Source: Rhodophyticola sp. CCM32 (GTDB lineage Bacteria; Pseudomonadota; Alphaproteobacteria; Rhodobacterales; Rhodobacteraceae). From it: a stretch of DNA of 64,000 bases. The stretch lies in contig NZ_CP038492.1 of the NCBI RefSeq assembly GCF_004751985.1, positions 1,302,001 to 1,366,000 of the forward strand, written 5' to 3'. This document shows, piece after piece, positions 17,674 to 26,515 of this stretch; the stretch's first letter is position 1, and each line of letters opens with the position of its first letter. A program made the position numbers and the translations under genes. The notes under the pieces are model-generated. The model was not told the DNA's origin and did not search any database. It worked only from the letters and a program-made list of their open reading frames with translations.

Positions 17674-18959
17674 GATCTCTCCGAAAGGTTGATCACGGCG
17701 CCGCTGCCACCACCGTCGCCGGAGCGGATGGCGTGGGCGGCAACGCTTGCGCCGTGTTGCAGGGATTGTTGGCGCTTCATGCGGCGTGCCCAAGCGGGCG
17801 GCCCGTCGTTCGCGGGGCGCGGCATGCTGCCGGGGGAATTGCTGAACTTGCCGCCGGTGGCCTCGAAGGCCGTGCGTGAGCCTGAGTGGTAGCCTTCCGA
17901 GACGGCCCGTTTGAGAGGACTTGCCGCGACGGATGCACCTGCCTGACCGACCGCAGCCATCCCGCTCGCGGCTTTCCCGGCCACACTCGATCCTGAGGCT
18001 CCTCCGATCTGAAACGCCGTCGATGCGCCGCCGGCCACTGCCGAGCCACCGCGCAGCGCAGCGCCACCTGCGGCACCGGCCATCTTGAGGCCGGCTAAAC
18101 CGCCTGCGGCAACGCCGCCCGCTGCAAGCCCAGCACCAACGACGGCGCCTGCGCCAAGTTGCGGTCCACCTGAGACGATGCCGTTCGCGATGCCAGGACC
18201 GAAGATGCCAAGGGCGAGCAGCGACAGTGCCGCGAGCACGATGGCCATGGCGTCGTTGATGGTTGGCTCACCGGCAAAGCCGGCCGTAAATTCACCGAAT
18301 ATGGTCGAGCCGATCCCAACGATTACAGCAAGTACCAAGACTTTTACGCCCGAAGATATGACGAGGCCCAGGACGCGCTCGGCCATGAAGGCGGTCTTGT
18401 TGAAGAGCCCGAAGGGCACGAGGATGAAGCCGGCCAGCGTTGCCAGCTTGAATTCGATTAGTGTGACGAAGAGCTGGATCGCTAGGATGAAGAAGGAGAG
18501 GATCACGATGATCCAGGCGAAGAGCAGGATCGATATCTGGATGAAGTTCTCGAAGAAGGACACGAAGCCCATCAGCTCCGAAATGGATTCGAGGATCGGC
18601 TGACCTGCTTCGAGACCCACTGCCGCGATGCGGCCGGGCTGAAGGAGTTCGCCCGCGCCAATGGCGCCGCCGGTCGCAATTAAGCCGAGTCCTGCGAAGC
18701 TTTCAAACACGATGCGGGCAAGTGCGTTCCAGTTGCTGATGATATAGGCGAAGATGCCGACAAAGAGCGTCTTCTTCACGAGGCGTCCGATGATGTCGTC
18801 ATCCGCGCCCCAGGCCCAAAAGAGTGCGGCCAGCGTGACGTCGATGACTATGAGAGTAGTGGCAAGGAAGGCGACATCGCCGCTGAGCAGACCAAAGCCA
18901 CTGTCGATGTAAGAGGTGAAGACCTCCAGGAATCGATCGATGATACCAACGCCATCCAT
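17670..18959 (-). CDS. trbL: Conjugal transfer protein TrbL (VirB6-like)
   Basis: A 429-residue polytopic inner-membrane protein of the VirB6 type: at least five hydrophobic segments between residues 30 and 285, followed by a Gly/Ala-rich region (GLAAGGVAAGGLAGLKMAGA) and a basic tail, characteristic of P-type TrbL. It sits between trbK-alt and trbF, overlapping trbF by 4 bp. It probably forms part of the substrate channel. Confidence 0.92.
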   Translation of the reverse strand: MDGVGIIDRFLEVFTSYIDSGFGLLSGDVAFLATTLIVIDVTLAALFWAWGADDDIIGRLVKKTLFVGIFAYIISNWNALARIVFESFAGLGLIATGGAIGAGELLQPGRIAAVGLEAGQPILESISELMGFVSFFENFIQISILLFAWIIVILSFFILAIQLFVTLIEFKLATLAGFILVPFGLFNKTAFMAERVLGLVISSGVKVLVLAVIVGIGSTIFGEFTAGFAGEPTINDAMAIVLAALSLLALGIFGPGIANGIVSGGPQLGAGAVVGAGLAAGGVAAGGLAGLKMAGAAGGAALRGGSAVAGGASTAFQIGGASGSSVAGKAASGMAAVGQAGASVAASPLKRAVSEGYHSGSRTAFEATGGKFSNSPGSMPRPANDGPPAWARRMKRQQSLQHGASVAAHAIRSGDGGGSGAVINLSERS

Positions 18960-18962
18960 GGC

Positions 18963-19238
18963 TCACTCCGTTTCCTGACCGTCTGATGGAATGGAGAAGA
19001 AACGCCGGCGGTTCTCAGCCCAGGCCAATTGACACTCGGTGTCGGCTTTAAGTTCTTCGGGGGTCAGAGTTCGGCAGCGTTGCAGAGCTAAGCGCAGCGG
19101 ATCTTCCATCGCCACGGCGGGTTGATCCACTGTTTCCTCTTCAAGAGCGTGATGCAGTTCGCCTGCTGCCATGAGAGCCGCGATCGCACCCATGGCAATT
19201 GCAATCCCTTTGAGGGTGGTCTCGGCAGTGAGCCTCAT
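18963..19238 (-). CDS. TrbK-alt putative entry-exclusion protein
   Basis: A 91-residue protein with an N-terminal hydrophobic anchor (GIAIAMGAIAALMAAGEL) and a short periplasmic part containing LRLALQRCRTLTPEELKAD, the compact pattern of the alternative TrbK proteins found between trbJ and trbL in alphaproteobacterial elements. Related proteins are proposed to block entry of a second identical element. The name is by position and pattern; experimental support for this subfamily is limited. Confidence 0.8.
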   Translation of the reverse strand: MRLTAETTLKGIAIAMGAIAALMAAGELHHALEEETVDQPAVAMEDPLRLALQRCRTLTPEELKADTECQLAWAENRRRFFSIPSDGQETE

Positions 19239-19244
19239 GGCGGC

Positions 19245-20021
19245 CTACCGAAACATCCGCACGGTGGTCGGCTCATAGTCGTCTCCGTAATCGAGAAAAC
19301 GTGTGAGGTTCTCGCGGGCCTGCGCCTCGGCAGAGGCGGTTCGCGCGGCCTCCAGCGAGTGCGCCCGGTTCTGCGCAGTGATTGCAGCAGTCAGATCGGA
19401 TATCTGCTGGCTTTGAAGAGCGAGCAGCTGATTGCCTGCTTGGGTCGCTTGAAGCGCTCCCGTCGCGGCCTGACTTTGACCGACCAACGCTTGCATTTCG
19501 GTTCGAGCTGTCTCGATATTTCCAACAACGCCAGCTTGGACTTTCAGTGCGTCTTCGAAGCCAGCAACGGACGTCAGCCAGCGCTCGCGCGCGCCACCGA
19601 TCATCGCGTCAAAATCACCCTGTGCGGCTGATGTCCCGTAGTCCTGCGTGAAGGCCTCATCAATGGTCGCCACATCATGGGCGATCCGCTGCGCTTCATT
19701 CAGCAATTGCTGGGTCTGCTGAACGGAGGACTGTAGCTGTGCCAGCGAGGAGTATGGCAAACTTGCGAGATTGCGTCCTTGATTGACGAGCATCTGCGCC
19801 TCGTTCTGCAGCTGGGCGATCTGGTTGTTGATCTGCTCCAAAGAACGTGCAGCGGTCAGCAAGTTCTCAGCGTGGTTGGTTGGGTCATAGACGATGCCGC
19901 TGAACCCACCGCCGAACAGCCCGGCTTGGGCAGGTGGCGCTGTCGTTGGCGAAAGCGCGATAGCGCTCGATATAAGGAGGACCGCGAATGCGTGTCCGGC
20001 GAGTTTAGTTGTCTTGGTCAT
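19245..20021 (-). CDS. trbJ: Conjugal transfer protein TrbJ (VirB5-like)
   Basis: A 258-residue secreted protein: signal peptide (HAFAVLLISSAIALSPTTAP, cleavage near AQAG), GIVYDPTNHAENLLTAARSL, then long Gln-rich coiled-coil helices, all typical of TrbJ/VirB5, a minor pilus or surface component. It starts inside the last 17 bp of trbE, so translation of trbJ was probably coupled to trbE, which is now broken. Confidence 0.92.
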   Translation of the reverse strand: MTKTTKLAGHAFAVLLISSAIALSPTTAPPAQAGLFGGGFSGIVYDPTNHAENLLTAARSLEQINNQIAQLQNEAQMLVNQGRNLASLPYSSLAQLQSSVQQTQQLLNEAQRIAHDVATIDEAFTQDYGTSAAQGDFDAMIGGARERWLTSVAGFEDALKVQAGVVGNIETARTEMQALVGQSQAATGALQATQAGNQLLALQSQQISDLTAAITAQNRAHSLEAARTASAEAQARENLTRFLDYGDDYEPTTVRMFR

Positions 20022-21684
20022 GGTTCGTATCCTTGGCTTTGGTGGGGGGCGGGGTGGCGTTGATCACGTTGTCCGATGGGGTGAGCAATTCAGTTGCCCA
20101 GTGGAGATTATGTCTGGTGAGCCATGCGGCGGCGAAGCCGTCCCGGCCGTGTTCGGCGAGCACGGAGTCGATGGCCGCATGGTCGGCCTTGGAAGAAGCG
20201 GCGGTGAAGGCGAGCGCTATTTCTCCGAGACCGAGCGCAAAGAGCCGGTTGCCGCGCCGCGACTGGCAGTAGTAGTCGCGTTTGGGCGTCGCCCGGGCGA
20301 TGATTTCAATCTGGCGGTCGTTCAGGCCAAAGCTGCGGTAGGTCGCGGCGATCTGCGGTTCGAAAGCGCGTTCATTGGGTAAGAAGACACGTGTTGGGCA
20401 GCTCTCAACGATAGCAGGCGCAATATCGGAACCATCGATATCGGCGAGCGATTGGGTCGCGAAGATGACGCTCGCATTCTTCTTGCGCAGGGTCTTGAGC
20501 CATTCCCGAAGCTGATTGCCGAAAGTCGCATCATCAAGCGCGAGCCAGCCTTCATCGACGATGATCATGCTTGGTCTTCCATCGAGTCGCGCTTCGATGC
20601 GATGGAACAAATAGGCCAAGACGGCTGGCGCGGCGGCTGAGCCGATCAAGCCTTCCGTCTCGAAGGCTTGCATGTCGGCCGTTCCGAGTGCTTCGCTCTC
20701 TGCGTCGAGGAGCCGCCCGAACGGTCCGCCCAGGCAAAACGGGGCCATGGCGCGTTTGAGGTCATTGGATTGAAGCAGAACCGACAAACCAGTCAGGGTC
20801 CGTTCCTCAAGCGGCGCGGAGGCAAGAGATGTGAGCGCAGACCAGAGATGGTCCCGGGCAACAGGATCGATCATGACCCCTTCGCGAGCCAGTAATCCGG
20901 CAAGCCAGTTCTGCGCCCAAGCCCGTTCTGCTGGATCGTCGATTTGTGCGAGGGGTTGCAGTTGGACGGCGTCTTCTTCGTCCGACAACGCCAGACCGAG
21001 GTCTTCCCAATCGCCGCCGCAGGCCACTGTCGCGCAGCGGATCGAGCCGCCAAAATCGAAGGCAAATACCTGTGCATCCGAGTAGCGCCGGAATTGCAAC
21101 GCCATGAGCGCAAGCAAGACGGACTTGCCAGCACCGGTTGGGCCCACCACGAGCGTGTGTCCGACGTCCCCGACATGGGTCGAAAAACGAAACGGCGTTG
21201 CGCCTTGCGTCTCGGCATAGAAAAGCGGCGGACCATCGAGGTGATCGTTATGCGCAGGTCCGGCCCAGACCGCTGAGATCGGGATCATATGCGCAAGATT
21301 GAGCGTAGAGATCGGCGGCTGGCGTACATTGGCGTAAAGATGGCCAGGGAGTGATCCAAGCCAAGCTTCGACCGCGTTCAGAGTTTCCGGGATGCAGGTG
21401 AAGTCGCGGCCTTGAACAACTTTTTCCGCAAGCTTGATCTTGGCGTCTGCAGTACGTTCATCGTCGTCCCAAGTGGTGATTGTGGCCGTTACATAAGCCG
21501 CGCCGACTATGTCAGATCCGAGTTCTTGCAGGGCTTCGTCCGCATCCAGCGCTTTGTTCTCTGCGTCACTATCGACCAAAGCAGACGCCTCATTCGTCAT
21601 CACCTCTTTCAGGATTGCGGCGACGGATTTGCGCTTGGCGAACCACTGACGGCGGATGCGGGTCAGCAGCTTTGTTTGGCCAGT
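20005..21684 (-). pseudogene. trbE: trbE 3' fragment (VirB4-like ATPase, C-terminal part)
   Basis: About 560 residues of TrbE, the VirB4-type ATPase. Recognisable TrbE sequence begins near base 21680 (LLTRIRRQWFAKRKS) and includes Walker A GPTGAGKS (around base 21140) and Walker B SMIIVDEGW. It lacks the first third of the protein: the beginning is found separately at 23187-23524, and about 150 residues in between are missing. The join with unrelated SRPBCC sequence falls at about 21655-21672. An internal GTG/ATG at 21601 could still start a truncated ATPase domain, but a working secretion system is unlikely. Confidence 0.88.
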
Positions 21685-21895
21685 GGACGAAACGGTCCAA
21701 CCGGATGATCAACGCCTCGACCAAAAGTCGACATTGGTCGAGTTCATTCTTGAACCATCAGGCAACGGTTCGAAACTTACCATACGAGAGAGCGGCTTTG
21801 AAAAATTACCTAAAAACAAGTCGGTGCAAGCATTTCGCGACAACGAGGGCGGCTGGGATGCACAGACCAAGAACATTAGGGATTTCTTGGAATGA
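21671..21895 (+). pseudogene. SRPBCC/AHSA1-family protein, 3' fragment
   Basis: The C-terminal half of an AHSA1-type protein is readable: FVWPVDETVQP, STLVEFILEPSGNGSKLT, ESGFEKLPKN and FRDNEGGWDAQ in family order. The N-terminal half is absent because the fragment abuts broken trbE. It overlaps the ArsR gene by 4 bp, the standard SRPBCC-ArsR pairing, though in the usual order the regulator often comes first. Confidence 0.8.
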
Positions 21896-22224
21896 TAGTT
21901 GATGACGACCTCCAACAACCGGGGCTTGCGACTACATTCGCTTCACTTGGTGACCCTCGCCGTCTTGCCTTGATCGCTCGACTACAACAGGAGGACTCGC
22001 TGTCGGTTTCGTCTCTATGCGAAGGCATGAATGTGTCTCGTCAAGCTGTCAGTAAGCACCTCAAAACCCTGACAGAAGCTCAACTCGTTTCTGCGGTAAA
22101 ATCCGGGAGGGAAACGCGATACAGCCTGGAGTTGCCACGCGTGAACGAGGCGAACGAATTTCTTGTGCAGATAGGTACGAAATGGGACCGCGCTCTGGAG
22201 CGGCTGAAGACACACGTCGAATGA
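21892..22224 (+). CDS. ArsR-family transcriptional regulator
   Basis: A 110-residue winged-helix protein: FASLGDPRRLALIARL, then LCEGMNVSRQAVSKHLKTL as recognition helix, then SGRETRYSLE wing. No metal-binding cysteine motif is visible, as usual for the ArsR type paired with SRPBCC genes. It overlaps the truncated SRPBCC gene by ATGA. Its original target is probably that pair; here it is a stranded fragment inside the trbE locus, followed after about 118 bp by IS copy 2. Confidence 0.87.
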   Translation: MIVDDDLQQPGLATTFASLGDPRRLALIARLQQEDSLSVSSLCEGMNVSRQAVSKHLKTLTEAQLVSAVKSGRETRYSLELPRVNEANEFLVQIGTKWDRALERLKTHVE

Positions 22225-22342
22225 AATTTCAAAGGGACCGAGTTCGCCGAATTTCCCAAATGCCGACATTCGCTGCGTTGCGGAGTTCTGGAAAGGTGGG
22301 CTCGATCCGGACCTTCTCCGCACCGCACGCAGGATCAACTAG

Positions 22343-23186
22343 GCAGCGTACTTACAAAGAGCTTCACGTTTCCAGCCTGTTATGATTCATTTCCCGCAAG
22401 ACAATATGCGGAGCAGTGGAATGGCGCGGTCAGATTTGAGCGATTTGGAGTGGGAGTTCATCAAAGCAGTGCTCCCAAATAACAGCCGAGGGGTTAAGCG
22501 TGTCGATGATCGGCGTGTGATCAATGGCATCTTCTATGTCTTGCGCACAGGCATCCCGTGGCGCGATTTGCCCGATCAATACGGCCCCTACACAACGATC
22601 TACAACCGTTTCAACCGATGGACTTATGCGGGCATTTGGGATCGGGTAATGGAGGCGGTCGCCGATGCGCACAATATCGACACCGTGATGGTGGATGGCA
22701 CATCGGTTCGGGTTCACCATTCTGCAGCGACGCTCAAAAAAACGACCCGCGTCGTTGCATGGGCCGGTCGCGGGGTGGGTTAACCACGAAAATACATGCA
22801 CTTACCAATCAGGACGGGTTGCCGATCCGCTATGAACTGACGCCGGGCCAAGCCCACGATGCACCCCCATGCGAACAGCTTTTGGACGGGCTGCAACCTG
22901 GCCAATACGTTCTGGCTGACAAGGCATATGACGCGGATTGGATCCGCAAGATGATCTGGGAACAGGGCGCCATCGACGTCATCCCGTCCAAATCCAACCG
23001 CAAACTGCCCGCCGAGTTCGACGTCGATATCTATCGCGAGCGCAACAAGATCGAGCGGTTCTTTGGCCGCCTCAAAGCTTCCTTCCGCCGTATAGCCACC
23101 CGATACGAAAAGACATCTGCCAACTTCTTGGCGATGATCAAACTCGCATCCGTCAGGCTATGGTGCCAGTTTTATGAGTCCGCTGC
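22343..23186 (+). mobile_element. IS5-family (IS427-like) insertion sequence, copy 2
   Basis: An 844-bp element with the same ends and encoded protein as the element at 13566-14409, in opposite orientation, flanked by CTAG at 22339-22342 and 23187-23190. It separates the trbE 5' fragment from the SRPBCC/ArsR patch. The two copies frame the trbE-to-trbI segment and could promote its inversion. Confidence 0.9.
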
Positions 23187-23190
23187 CTAG
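22421..23190 (+). CDS. IS5-family transposase, two frames joined by frameshift (copy 2)
   Basis: The same two-frame transposase as copy 1. Frame one runs from about 22421 through the A7 slippery run at 22736-22742; frame two continues to the TAG at 23188-23190, which again is made by the flanking CTAG. Both copies have identical reading-frame lengths, so this insertion looks recent and probably active. Confidence 0.88.
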
Positions 23191-23524
23191 ACTTCTCCTC
23201 GAATTGTGCGCGTCGTTCGGCATCGACGAGCGCAGATAGCGGGTCCGGGAACTCGGATAACGGATATTCTCTTGCTGGAATTCGCTGCGCTTCGACGAAG
23301 ACTGCCCATTTCGATCCGAGACGGCGTAAGGCGCTGTTTAGGCGGGCGGCGGTGGCAACAAGTTCCGCAGGTGTTGCGGAATCGAGATCCGGTCCCCGAA
23401 ATCGAGCTGTACGCTGCAGGCTGCCATCCTTATTTAGGATGACACCTTCACCTATCAGCGCTGCCCAAGGCAAAAAGTCCGAAAGTAATGCGGCTTTGGA
23501 GCGGTATTCGGTGAGGTGCATCAT
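23187..23524 (-). pseudogene. trbE: trbE 5' fragment
   Basis: The first ~112 residues of TrbE: MMHLTEYRSKAALLSDFLPW, GEGVILNKDGSLQRTARFRG, WAVFVEAQRIPAREYP and ERRAQFEE, after which the frame enters the IS. The start (23524 or 23521) lies right after the trbD stop. Together with 20005-21684 it shows that trbE was split, with an internal segment lost and replaced by IS plus SRPBCC/ArsR DNA. Confidence 0.88.
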
Positions 23525-23528
23525 CGGC

Positions 23529-23798
23529 TCACACCCCCATCCAAGCTGGATAACGGAGGTGGCGGCGGGCAACATCGGCAATCTGCGGATCGCGCTTCGC
23601 TGCATAGACCGCCAGTAGATGGCCAACGACCCAGAAAACGATGCCGACAAGCCAGAGTCTCAGGCCAAGTCCAATGGCCGCCGCGAGCGTGCCGTTAGCG
23701 ATCGCGATGGTGCGTGGTGCGCCGCCAAGCAGAATCGGCATGGTGAGCGCACGATGCACTGGAGCGGTGAAACCCGGAATGTCGGTGGCGTCAATCAT
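23529..23798 (-). CDS. trbD: Conjugal transfer protein TrbD (VirB3-like)
   Basis: An 89-residue VirB3-type inner-membrane protein: PVHRALTMPILLGGAPR is the conserved N-terminal segment, followed by two close hydrophobic stretches and HLLAVYAAKRDPQIADVAR. It overlaps trbC by 4 bp. VirB3 proteins work with the VirB4-type ATPase TrbE, which is broken here. Confidence 0.92.
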   Translation of the reverse strand: MIDATDIPGFTAPVHRALTMPILLGGAPRTIAIANGTLAAAIGLGLRLWLVGIVFWVVGHLLAVYAAKRDPQIADVARRHLRYPAWMGV

Positions 23799-24127
23799 AC
23801 GAGCGCACCGCCGCCGAAAGAGAAGAAGCTAAGAAAGAAACTCGATGCAGCGAAGGCAATGGAGAGACCGAAAACGATCTGCACGAGTCGGCGCGCACCG
23901 CCCGACGTATCACCGAAGGCCAGAGTTAGCCCAGTGATGATTATGATCATCACTGCGACGATCTTGGCAACCGGGCCTTCGATGGACTCCAGAATCGCTT
24001 GCAGCGGCGCCTCCCATGGCATTCCTGAACCGGCGGCTTGCGCCTGGCCGGCGATGAGCAGGAACCCGATTGCGGCGGCTGACGTATGTATTGGAAGGTG
24101 GGAATGGTGCGTGAGTGTTCGTGTCAT
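23795..24127 (-). CDS. trbC: Conjugal transfer pilin TrbC (VirB2-like)
   Basis: A 110-residue pilin precursor. A signal segment (IGFLLIAGQAQAAGSGMPWE) is followed by two hydrophobic helices (GPVAKIVAVMIIIITGLTLAF and LVQIVFGLSIAFAASSFFLS) as in VirB2/TrbC. Coupled to trbB upstream and trbD downstream by 4-bp overlaps. Confidence 0.9.
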   Translation of the reverse strand: MTRTLTHHSHLPIHTSAAAIGFLLIAGQAQAAGSGMPWEAPLQAILESIEGPVAKIVAVMIIIITGLTLAFGDTSGGARRLVQIVFGLSIAFAASSFFLSFFSFGGGALV

Positions 24128-25107
24128 TGGATGGATCCTTTCTGGGCGATGTGGAGAGGCTGCAGTTCATAGTCGCCTTCAACGCTCAGCCCGGTGACGC
24201 GGGCGAGTTCGGTAAGGCGGCGCTCAGAGCCCCGACCTTTGAGGATGGCGAGAACATCGATTGTGTCGGCGATCAGGGCTCGGGGCACGGTAACGACGGC
24301 TTCTTGGATCAGTTGCTCAAGACGACGCAGCGCTCCGATCGCGGAGCCTGCGTGGATCGTGCCGATCCCACCCGGGTGGCCGGTGCCCCAAGCCTTAAGG
24401 AGGTCGAGCGCTTCGGGTCCGCGCACCTCCCCAATCGGAATGCGGTCAGGTCGAAGGCGAAGCGAAGATCTAACAAGATCAGATAGTGTTGCGATCCCGT
24501 CTTTCGTGCGCAGCGCAACCAGATTAGGCGTCGTACACTGAAGTTCGCGCGTATCCTCGATGAGCACGACACGGTCGGAGGTCTTTGCGACTTCGGCGAG
24601 CAGCGCGTTGGTTAGGGTCGTCTTGCCGGTGGATGTGCCACCTGCGACTAGAATGTTGGAGCGCGATGAAACGGCGTCACGCAGCGCATCTGCGGCGCTC
24701 GCGTCCATGATCCCGGCGCGAACATAGTCATCAAGCGAGAAAATCGCGACCGCAGGCTTGCGGATTGCGAAGGTCGGGGCCGCAACGACGGGAGGCAGAA
24801 GTCCTTCGAACCGCTCACCCGTTCCAGGCAGTTCTGCGGAAACGCGCGGAGCATCCGCATGAACCTCGGATCCGACGTGATGGGCGACCAGCCGAACGAT
24901 CCGTTCGCCATCTTCAGGTGAAAGCTTTTCTCCCGTGTCTGAAAGGCCATCGCCCAGCCGGTCGACCCATAGCCGACCGTCTGGGTTCAGCATTACCTCG
25001 ACAATGGTGTCTTCTTTGAGCCAAGCCGCGATGGCGGGCCCAAGGGCCGTCAAGAGCATGCGGGAACCGCGCTCGATCGCTGCTGATTTGAGAGTTTGGA
25101 CGTTCAT
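24124..25107 (-). CDS. trbB: Conjugal transfer ATPase TrbB (VirB11-like)
   Basis: A 327-residue VirB11-type hexameric ATPase powering pilus assembly. Walker A GGTSTGKTT at about residue 158, the Asp box VLIEDTRELQC, Walker B-like RPDRIPIGEVRGPEALDLL, and the His box GHPGGIGTIHAGSA are all present, so the protein looks intact. It is the first gene of the trb operon here. Upstream, where a CopG gene normally adjoins, a ~2.4-kb SDR/AraC module intervenes. Confidence 0.94.
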   Translation of the reverse strand: MNVQTLKSAAIERGSRMLLTALGPAIAAWLKEDTIVEVMLNPDGRLWVDRLGDGLSDTGEKLSPEDGERIVRLVAHHVGSEVHADAPRVSAELPGTGERFEGLLPPVVAAPTFAIRKPAVAIFSLDDYVRAGIMDASAADALRDAVSSRSNILVAGGTSTGKTTLTNALLAEVAKTSDRVVLIEDTRELQCTTPNLVALRTKDGIATLSDLVRSSLRLRPDRIPIGEVRGPEALDLLKAWGTGHPGGIGTIHAGSAIGALRRLEQLIQEAVVTVPRALIADTIDVLAILKGRGSERRLTELARVTGLSVEGDYELQPLHIAQKGSIQ

Positions 25108-25141
25108 TGGCGGTCCCGCAATTGGTTACGGGATCGATTAA

Positions 25142-25291
25142 GAAGACCGGAATTGGCTCATCAGCAACAGGTTTGAGGGCGTAGTAGCGCTGCAGCGTAG
25201 AGCAGCAGGAGATGGCGTAAGATCTTATTCCGTCGCCGAAACTTTGGAAGACCTCATCGCGGACAATCCGGACATTTGGTTTGGTTCATAA
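25142..25291 (+). pseudogene. Remnant of an unknown small gene
   Basis: An open stretch without an ATG or GTG encodes about 49 residues ending GVRSYSVAETLEDLIADNPDIWFGS, terminated by TAA. The end looks like a genuine protein C-terminus, perhaps of a small antitoxin-type protein, but the identity is not recognised. It sits in the 320-bp gap between trbB and the SDR gene. Otherwise this gap shows no gene. Confidence 0.25.
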
Positions 25292-25429
25292 AATATCCGG
25301 ATGACTTTGTTAGCAGCCGTTTGTTGAGGTGCATAACGGAGCCGACTTCCTACACCAACGGTGCTCTATCATCTGGCGAAACGTCCGCGATTTGGTCAAT
25401 CGAGGTATTCCTGTTTCGCACCATTCCCC

Positions 25430-26332
25430 TTAGGCCGCAGTAGGATGATATAGACCCGCTTTGATGTCTGCGATCAGAGATGGTTCGGACGGGCTCCAGT
25501 TCAAGACTTCCCGTGTCCATGCGCTAGAGGCCGGGGTGTCGGAGGCCGCCATGAAGTGGAACCAATCGAAGTAGGCCTGGGCCTCTTCGCCAGACTTGGG
25601 TGATACCGGCAGATTGAGACTTTTGCCGAGCGCCTCGGCGATATCCTTGAACGGCACGCCTTCTTCGGCCACTGCATGGTAGTGGACGCCGCCTTCGCCC
25701 CGCTCCAAGGCCAGCCGGTAAAGGCGCGCGGCGTCCAGCCGATGCACGGCACACCAGCGGTTTTGCCCTTCATCTACATAGGCAGCCTCGCCATTCTGTA
25801 CCGCTATGTCAGTCAGCATGCGCACAAAACCGTGGTCTCCGGCGCCGTGGACAGAAGGTGCTAGTCGTACGGCGGCAATCTTGACGCCTTTCCGTGCCAT
25901 CTCTGCGCCCGCATGTTCTGTTGCCACGCGGGGGTTTGCCATATCCCCGGTGGGTGCGAGGTCGGTCTCGGTCGAGAATGCCCCAGGTGACAGAATTGCA
26001 GTGCCCGACGTCACAAGGAAAAGCCGGTCCGATCCAGCCAGTTCCGCGCCAATGGCACGCACAACCTCGGCGTCATGGGCGCAGTTTTCGGCGAACTTCG
26101 AGAAATCGTGATTGAAGCCAAGATGGATCACGGCGTCGGCCTTGGCGGCCCCTTGACGCAGGCTGGCCAGGTCTTCGAGGCTTCCCCGATGTGGTTTAGC
26201 CCCCGCCTGTTTAAGGGCATCAGCTGAGGCATCGGACCGTGCAAGCCCGATGACCGCATGGTTGTTGTCCAGCAACTCGCGAACGACGGCGCGGCCGACA
26301 TAACCTGTTGCTCCGGTTACGAATACACGCAT
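25430..26332 (-). CDS. NAD-dependent epimerase/dehydratase-type SDR
   Basis: A 300-residue extended SDR: MRVFVTGATGYVGRAVVREL at the start, DAVIHLGFNHDFSKF in the middle and SGTAILSPG further on. The canonical YxxxK is not obvious, as in several NmrA/epimerase-like proteins. The start at 26332 follows AAGGAG at 6-7 bp. It is divergent from an AraC regulator across a 183-bp spacer. Inserted between trbB and the copG gene, it is cargo, not part of the transfer machinery. Confidence 0.87.
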   Translation of the reverse strand: MRVFVTGATGYVGRAVVRELLDNNHAVIGLARSDASADALKQAGAKPHRGSLEDLASLRQGAAKADAVIHLGFNHDFSKFAENCAHDAEVVRAIGAELAGSDRLFLVTSGTAILSPGAFSTETDLAPTGDMANPRVATEHAGAEMARKGVKIAAVRLAPSVHGAGDHGFVRMLTDIAVQNGEAAYVDEGQNRWCAVHRLDAARLYRLALERGEGGVHYHAVAEEGVPFKDIAEALGKSLNLPVSPKSGEEAQAYFDWFHFMAASDTPASSAWTREVLNWSPSEPSLIADIKAGLYHPTAA

Positions 26333-26515
26333 AGCTATCTCCTTTATTGCACGTGGGTCGGTCGTCCAACCAAATCTCATGAGACTAGATATAAGAGCGC
26401 TTCTGATACGTTGAATTTGTGATGGTTGCTAAAATGTTCGCAATCGTCCCAATTTGTTGTTTTCCGATGATCGGTTCGGTATTCTCAGCCAAAGCTGAGC
26501 AACCGACTGGACCCC

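Noticed and set aside
13562..23190. Inversion between the two IS copies as the cause of the broken trbE
   Set aside because: The trb genes on both sides of copy 2 are already collinear on the minus strand, so no inversion is needed; deletion plus insertion explains the break.
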